A stretch of DNA of 64,000 nucleotides, taken from assembly GCF_900167435.1 (NCBI RefSeq), contig NZ_FUWS01000007.1:1-64000 (forward strand), given 5' to 3'. Both the position numbers and the translations under genes were made by a program. This document shows, in pieces, positions 59,354-64,000 of this stretch. The stretch comes from Marinactinospora thermotolerans DSM 45154. GTDB lineage: Bacteria; Actinomycetota; Actinomycetes; Streptosporangiales; Streptosporangiaceae. The notes below the pieces were generated by a model, which searched no databases, was not told where the DNA came from, and saw nothing but the letters and a program-made list of their open reading frames with translations. Position 1 is the first letter of the stretch. The number at the start of each line of letters is the position of its first letter.

Positions 59354-60035
59354 CTGTGACCTGCCACGCCGGCGGGGGCGCGCGCCGATCGCGGCGCGCG
59401 CCCCGGTCCCGCGCGAGGAGAAGGTTGCCGAGGAGGCCCATGGCGCACCACGGGGCGCACACCGAGGTCCACGAGAACACCGCCCCGGCCCTCCGCCGCG
59501 CCCCGCCAGCGCCGAACGCCCCTCATCCCGTCCAGCGCCCTCGCCCGCCCCACCCCGCACCGGCCGGGGAACGCATGTCCCAGCCCCACCCCGTCGGCTG
59601 CCGGCCCCCGTCCACGGCCACAACGAGCGACATCCGGTCCCGGGTGAACGGCGGGCGACACGTCCCGCCCATCTCCCGACAAGGCCACGCCCCGCCTGCG
59701 CGAGGCGCGCGTGGGACGACGATCCCCTCGGTCCGGTCCGCGTCCGCCACCACCGTCTTCCTGCCCCCCACGAGGGGCCTTGTTCGGTATCCGGGTTAGC
59801 GCCTCACCGAAAACAGCCCGCACGGCCGTGATCTTCACCTCCCCGGCCTGCCCGCCGCTACCTACGCCGGCCCCCTTTCCCCCGGTACCGGACGGACGCC
59901 CGGGGCCGGCGCCCCCTCCCACCGATCCGAAGGGTCCAATCCGCCTCGCCGGTCCGTTTCCGGTCGCCGGCCTCCGCTACGCCTCCGGGTAGCCTGGTGC
60001 GCTAGTAGGACGGCAACCCGCTACACGAAAGGCGG
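59354..60035. other. Long intergenic region before the SGNH hydrolase gene
   Basis: About 680 bases with no supported gene. One open frame on the plus strand (59440-59799) starts with AGGAGG nearby, but it is a Pro/Arg/His-rich sequence without predicted structure, and its third-position G/C falls along its length. A TAGCCT at 59992-59997 could be the -10 of the next gene. Confidence 0.4.
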
Positions 60036-61160
60036 ATGGGGGAAGTGCGCAAACCGGCCGTCAGCACCAAACGGGCCGTCCTCGCCTCCGTCTCCGCCGC
60101 CCTCGCCCTGGTGTGCGCGCTCGTCCTGGCCATCCCCACCACCCGCGACGGCCTCTTCCAGGCGTGGTGCTCCCTGTCCGACGGCGCCGGCTGCGCGGGC
60201 GGCCCGGTCTCGCCCGGCCGCGACCTGGACGAGAACGACTGGCGGCTCCCCCTCCCCCCACTCCAGGCGGCCACCTGGGGCAACTACTTCGCGCTCGGCG
60301 ACTCCTACTCCTCCGGCGACGGGGCCGACGACTACCTGCCGGGCACGGCGGTGGCGGACGGCTGCTGGCGTTCGGCCAACGCCTACCCCGAGAAGATCGC
60401 CGACACCTACGACTTCGCCGGCGACCTGGCCTTCCTCGCGTGCAGCGGACAGCGCGGCAACGCGATGCTGGAGTCGCTCGGCACCACCGATTCGCAGCTG
60501 GACCGGGTCACCGCGCACGCCTCCCTGGTGACCATCGGCATCGGCGGCAACGACCTCGGGTTCACCTCGGTGCTGAAGACGTGCATGCTGCGCGTCCCGC
60601 TGCTGGACAGCGGCGCCTGCATCGGCCAGGAGGAGGAGATCGACCGGCGGATGGGCGCCTTCGAGGAGACGTTCGAGGAGCTGATCGGCGAAGTGCGCGA
60701 CCGCGCGCCGGACGCCCGGGTGATCGTGCTGGGCTATCCGCGGCTGTTCCCCACCGAGCCCACCGGCATGTACTACACGCTGACCTCCAGCGACCAGGTG
60801 TGGCTGAACGAGACGGTCGAACGCTTCAACGACCAGATCCGCGCGGCCGTGGACATCACCGACACCGAGATCGCCGAGGCGGGGCAGACCGGCAGCGTGG
60901 AGTTCGTGGACGTCTACGACGCGTTGGCGGGCCACGAGGTCGGCTCCGAGGACCCGTGGGTGAACGGCGTGCTGCTACGCGACCTCACCGAAGGCCTCAA
61001 GATCGACCGGAGCACCTTCCATCCCAACGCCGCCGGGCAGGAGGCCGTCGGCGAGCGGGTGCGGGAGCGCATCGAGGCCGGCCCCGGCCGCACCCTGTAC
61101 GTGTCACGGGCGACCGTGGAGAACGCCAGCCCCGACGTGCTCGCATCCGAGGTCCGGTAG
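60036..61160 (+). CDS. SGNH/GDSL-family hydrolase, membrane-anchored or secreted
   Basis: 374 residues. An N-terminal hydrophobic segment (about 15-33) is a membrane anchor or signal. The GDSL block is FALGDSYSSGDGADDY, block III is IGIGGNDLGF, and the Asp/His block is STFHPNAAGQEAVGERV. This gives a full Ser-Gly-Asn-His set, as in secreted lipases and esterases of actinobacteria. The start is either ATG 60036 or GTG 60045; AAAGGCGG lies just before. It converges with the S9 peptidase gene. Confidence 0.9.
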   Translation: MGEVRKPAVSTKRAVLASVSAALALVCALVLAIPTTRDGLFQAWCSLSDGAGCAGGPVSPGRDLDENDWRLPLPPLQAATWGNYFALGDSYSSGDGADDYLPGTAVADGCWRSANAYPEKIADTYDFAGDLAFLACSGQRGNAMLESLGTTDSQLDRVTAHASLVTIGIGGNDLGFTSVLKTCMLRVPLLDSGACIGQEEEIDRRMGAFEETFEELIGEVRDRAPDARVIVLGYPRLFPTEPTGMYYTLTSSDQVWLNETVERFNDQIRAAVDITDTEIAEAGQTGSVEFVDVYDALAGHEVGSEDPWVNGVLLRDLTEGLKIDRSTFHPNAAGQEAVGERVRERIEAGPGRTLYVSRATVENASPDVLASEVR

Positions 61161-61207
61161 CGGCGTCCGCACCGGGCGGACGCCGCCACGCGGGGCGTAC
61201 CCCGGCG

Positions 61208-63226
61208 TCAGTGTGCGTCGGGCAGGACCTCGCGCAGGAAGTCCAGTTGCAGACGCAACAGGTTCTCCGCGTAGTCCTCCCGGGTGACGCGGTGCCCGGT
61301 GCCGGGCAGGGGCAGCACCCGGTGGGCGCGGCCCGCGGCCAGCAGCGCCGCCGACAGGCGCAGCGTGTGGGCGAAGGCCACGTTGTCGTCGTCCAGCCCG
61401 TGGATGAGGAGCAGCGGCCGGCGCAGCAGCGGCGCGTCGGCGATGAGCGAGCAGCGGTCGTAGTTCTCCGGCTCCTCCTCGGGGTGGCCCAGGTAGCGCT
61501 CCTTCCAATGGGTCTGGTAGAGCCGCTGGTCGGCGGTTGGCGCGCCCGCGACGGCCGCGTGGAAGACGTCGGGACGGCGCAGCAGCGCGCCCGCGGCGAG
61601 GAACCCGCCGAAGGACCAGCCGCGGATGGCGACCCGGCCCAGGTCCAGGTCGGGGTGGTGCTCGGCGGCGGCGTGCAACGCGGCCACCTGGTCCTCGACG
61701 GCGTGGGTGAGGATGTCGCCGCGGATCGCCTTCTCCCATGCCGGCCCGCGTCCCGGGCTTCCGCGCCCGTCGGTCACCACCACCGCGAAGCCCTGGTCGG
61801 CGAACCACTGTGACACCAGGGACGGCCAGCCCAGTCCGCGGGTGGCGACCAGCAACTGCTGACCGCCGTAGGGGTCGAGCAGGACCGGGAGCCGCGCGGA
61901 TCCGGGCTCGTGCCCGGTGGGCAGGTACAGGTTCGTCCGCAGTTCCCGCGGCCCGAGCCGCAGGAACGCCGGCGCGGGTGCGACGAGCGGTCGCTGCGCG
62001 AGCGAGGCGATGCGCCCGGCGCTCCCTCCCTCCTCCAGGACGGTGATCTGGTCGCGCCCGCCCACCCTGCTCACCAGCACGGTGGTGCCGCCCCCGATGA
62101 CGGCGGCGTGGTCGCCGGGTTCCCGGCTGATCCGGACCGGGACGCGGCCGGGCGACCAGGACCAGACATGGGTCTCGGCCGGGTCCTCGCAGGCGGTGAA
62201 CAGGACCTTCTCGCCCTGGACGCCCAGGACGGCCCTCACCTGGAGCCCCACCGGGGTGACCGGTGCGCCGTCCACGGCCAGCCGTCGGGTGTCGGCCTCG
62301 TCCCGGGTGGTGACGAGCGCGCCCGCGGCGGTGCGCAGCGGGCTTCCGGGGACCAGTTCCACCCAGGCGGGGTCGCGTGTCTCATCCAGCAGGCGCGTCT
62401 CGCCACTCGCGGGGTCGACCGCGAGGACGCGCAGGACACGCTGGTCGCGGCTTTGCACGGTGATCAACGGGCCGTGGGCGTCCCAGTCCACGGCGGGCAG
62501 GTACTCGTAGCGCTCCCTGTCCCAGTGGACCTCGGTGCGCCGGCCGTCCAGGTCGAACAGGTACAGCGAGACATCGGCGTTGGCGGTCCCGACCACCGGG
62601 TGGCGGACGGTGCGCGGCGGCGCGGCCGGATCGGCGGGGTCGGCGATGTGCCACAACTGCACGTGGGAGGTGTCGGTGCGGGCGACCAGCAGACGGGTGC
62701 CGTCGGGCGACCACCAGTGACCGCGCGTTCGGCCCATCGATCCCGCCGATACCAGGTCGCTCAGGCCGTAGGTGATGTCGGGGCCCTCCGAGGCCGCGAG
62801 GAGACGGTCCTCGCCGTCGGAGGTGAGCAGGCGCAGGCTTCCGCCGGTGGCGTAGGCGATCGAGCGCCCATCGGGTGAGGGACGCGGGTCGGTGACCGGT
62901 CCGGCCGTGGTGACCCGTTCGGGCGTGGCGTTCCCGTCGGGATAGGTCACCCACAGGTCTCCGCCGCAGACGTGGGCGACGACGCGCGCCGCGGCGTCGG
63001 CGGCGTAGCCGGTGATCCCGGCCGGGCCGTGGTCGGCGAGCAGGCGTTCCCGACCGTCCTCGTAGAGCCACAGCCGGTCCGCCGGATCCGTTCCGTCGAC
63101 GGAACGCAGGAACAGCACGCGCCGGCCGTCCTCGGAGACGGAGAGGTCGTGGGGCACTCCGACGGAGAGGCGACGGGTACGCGCGAACTGGCGGGGGAAG
63201 TCCTGGACGGGACCGGAAGAAGGCAT
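61208..63226 (-). CDS. S9 family prolyl oligopeptidase (dipeptidyl-peptidase IV-like)
   Basis: 672 residues. The N-terminal part (about 1-420) is a beta-propeller with repeats such as HDLSVSEDGRRVLFLRSVDG and HWWSPDGTRLLVARTDTSH. The C-terminal alpha/beta hydrolase has the catalytic Ser in RGWSFGGFLAAG, Asp in IHGLDDDNVAF and His in LPGTGHRVT. It is probably a cytoplasmic peptidase removing dipeptides, since no signal peptide is seen. ATG 63226 has AGGAG seven bases upstream. Confidence 0.92.
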   Translation of the reverse strand: MPSSGPVQDFPRQFARTRRLSVGVPHDLSVSEDGRRVLFLRSVDGTDPADRLWLYEDGRERLLADHGPAGITGYAADAAARVVAHVCGGDLWVTYPDGNATPERVTTAGPVTDPRPSPDGRSIAYATGGSLRLLTSDGEDRLLAASEGPDITYGLSDLVSAGSMGRTRGHWWSPDGTRLLVARTDTSHVQLWHIADPADPAAPPRTVRHPVVGTANADVSLYLFDLDGRRTEVHWDRERYEYLPAVDWDAHGPLITVQSRDQRVLRVLAVDPASGETRLLDETRDPAWVELVPGSPLRTAAGALVTTRDEADTRRLAVDGAPVTPVGLQVRAVLGVQGEKVLFTACEDPAETHVWSWSPGRVPVRISREPGDHAAVIGGGTTVLVSRVGGRDQITVLEEGGSAGRIASLAQRPLVAPAPAFLRLGPRELRTNLYLPTGHEPGSARLPVLLDPYGGQQLLVATRGLGWPSLVSQWFADQGFAVVVTDGRGSPGRGPAWEKAIRGDILTHAVEDQVAALHAAAEHHPDLDLGRVAIRGWSFGGFLAAGALLRRPDVFHAAVAGAPTADQRLYQTHWKERYLGHPEEEPENYDRCSLIADAPLLRRPLLLIHGLDDDNVAFAHTLRLSAALLAAGRAHRVLPLPGTGHRVTREDYAENLLRLQLDFLREVLPDAH

Positions 63227-64000
63227 GGCTGTCTCCTGGTGTCGGTGTTCATGGGAGGCCGGGCCTGGTGTGGGCACGGCGAAGTGGACGGCGGTGCCGT
63301 CGAGGCGGATGTGAGCGGTGGACCGTTCCGCGACGGTCCGCTACGGCCGGGGCGGGGTGGCCACGGCGCGTCGGGCGGCTCTTCGGTGGGAGCCGTCGGA
63401 AACGGCCACGGACTGAAGAACCGTGACCGGGAGAACGGGCCTGTGATCAGGCCGGAGAAGGATCGTCCGGGCCGAGCGACCCGGTATCAGGCGGTGGTCC
63501 GTCGACTCCGGACCACGAACGCCGTGATCGGCATCATATCGGTCCGCGTCCGGCGGAGAGCACCGGGGGCTCCCGCGCGCGCCGGCGGGACCTCGCCTCG
63601 TGGTGGAGCGGAACGCGTGCCGGTTACTCGACGGGGCCCTTTCCCCGTCCCCCACCCGTGGTGGTCCCCGCCCGTGTCGGGCGCGCCTCCTGTCGCAGCG
63701 TCCTGCTTCTTCCGTCTCCCCCGGCCCCGCGCGGTGGTGCCGACGCGCCGCATCGGGACTCGTGTACAGGAGGGTCCTTCTCGCTTGATTCCAGTGATCC
63801 TTGGTTCCACTGAAAGCAGCTGCCTTTACGACGTAGATCACGAGTAGTGTGACGCGCTCACCACCACGGTGACATTCACGCCCGCGCCGCCCCACGGCAT
63901 GCGAAGCCCCCCGTGAGGCGTCCCTGCACCGACCCCCTTCGGCCCGCCCCGCGCGCGAAGCCCGCAGAACCGCAGAAGACGACCGGCGGCTTCACCAGGA
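63227..64000. other. Intergenic end of window
   Basis: 774 bases without a supported gene. It holds an inverted repeat GTGGTCCG-N7-CGGACCAC (63494-63516), a CAGTG-N11-CACTG pair near 63793-63812, and an AT-richer patch (63780-63850) with a TAGTGT that could be a -10 for a gene beyond the window. The last bases (ACCAGGA) could be a ribosome-binding site for that gene. Confidence 0.4.

Noticed and set aside
59440-59799. Plus-strand open frame starting near AGGAGG
   Set aside because: The product is a Pro/Arg/His-rich sequence with no domain or signal, and third-position G/C bias fades along it; long open frames are common by chance at this GC content.
63846-63861. TGTGACGCGCTCACC as a CRP-type site
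   Set aside because: The spacer between half-sites is five bases rather than six and the right half is imperfect, so the match is weak.
63341-63895. Minus-strand open frame of 184 codons at the window end
   Set aside because: Composition is Arg/Pro-rich and disordered, codon third positions do not show the bias of neighbouring genes, and regulatory-looking repeats lie inside it.
1-64000. tRNA genes, CRISPR arrays, insertion sequences, prophage
   Set aside because: Reading both strands I saw no cloverleaf-type sequences, no regular spacer repeats, and no transposase or integrase coding sequence; a tRNA scan would be needed for certainty.

Overview
The window is very GC-rich (roughly 70% or more by eye, strong G/C at third codon positions, frequent GTG starts). 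It carries typical actinobacterial gene sets: ergothioneine synthesis, polyamine aminopropyltransferase with DUF350/DUF2617/DUF4178 partners, a phosphoketolase, a clade-2 catalase and a BMP-type nucleoside importer. A filamentous actinomycete, perhaps in or near the Nocardiopsaceae, is the best guess; this is inference from gene content. I see no rRNA, tRNA, insertion sequence, phage or CRISPR signal, so the window reads as ordinary chromosome.

Layout. (1) 1-3.4 kb: three separate single-gene units for small exported Gly-rich proteins. Each has the same promoter-like element, a leader of about 110 bases, a similar signal peptide and its own hairpin terminator. Two or three unrecognised small genes follow. 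(2) 3.5-7.1 kb, minus: operon DUF4178 - DUF2617 - Asp/Tyr-rich lipoprotein - DUF350 - membrane-fused spermidine-synthase-like protein. (3) 7.3-11.6 kb, minus: egtA-egtB-egtC-egtD, ergothioneine synthesis without egtE. (4) 11.7-15.5 kb: secreted SPOR/phosphodiester-glycosidase protein, divergent from an acyl-CoA oxidase. (5) 15.5-20.2 kb, minus: TetR regulator, xylulokinase-like kinase and phosphoketolase. (6) 20.3-26.8 kb, minus: AtuA-family protein, acyl-CoA carboxylase beta and alpha subunits, and acyl-CoA dehydrogenase. (7) 26.9-31.4 kb: Lrp/AsnC regulator beside a 2-oxoacid dehydrogenase operon (E1 alpha, E1 beta, a stand-alone lipoyl domain, an alpha/beta hydrolase) with no E2 catalytic domain. 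(8) 31.6-45.5 kb: nucleoside uptake and catabolism (BMP lipoprotein, ABC ATPase, two permeases, cytidine deaminase, thymidine phosphorylase; opposite strand phosphosugar mutase, purine nucleoside phosphorylase, deoxyribose-phosphate aldolase and two aldehyde dehydrogenases, one catalytically degenerate). (9) 45.6-64 kb: HAD phosphatase, KatE catalase, TetR, FUSC-type exporter, RNase H-like protein, DUF1206 protein, enoyl-CoA hydratase, DUF418-like membrane protein, acetoacetate-CoA ligase, two divergent lipoproteins, an SGNH hydrolase and an S9 peptidase.

How they work together. Block 8 forms a route: nucleosides are imported, deaminated and phosphorolysed; (deoxy)ribose-1-phosphate is isomerised; DeoC yields glyceraldehyde-3-phosphate and acetaldehyde; the adjacent dehydrogenase can oxidise the acetaldehyde. 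Blocks 6 and 7 look like branched-chain or terpenoid acyl catabolism, and A-tract inverted repeats around the Lrp gene suggest common control. Acetoacetate from such routes could be activated by the ligase at 56-58 kb. The least explained parts are the three exported mini-proteins, the incomplete dehydrogenase complex and the cysteine-free aldehyde dehydrogenase partner.
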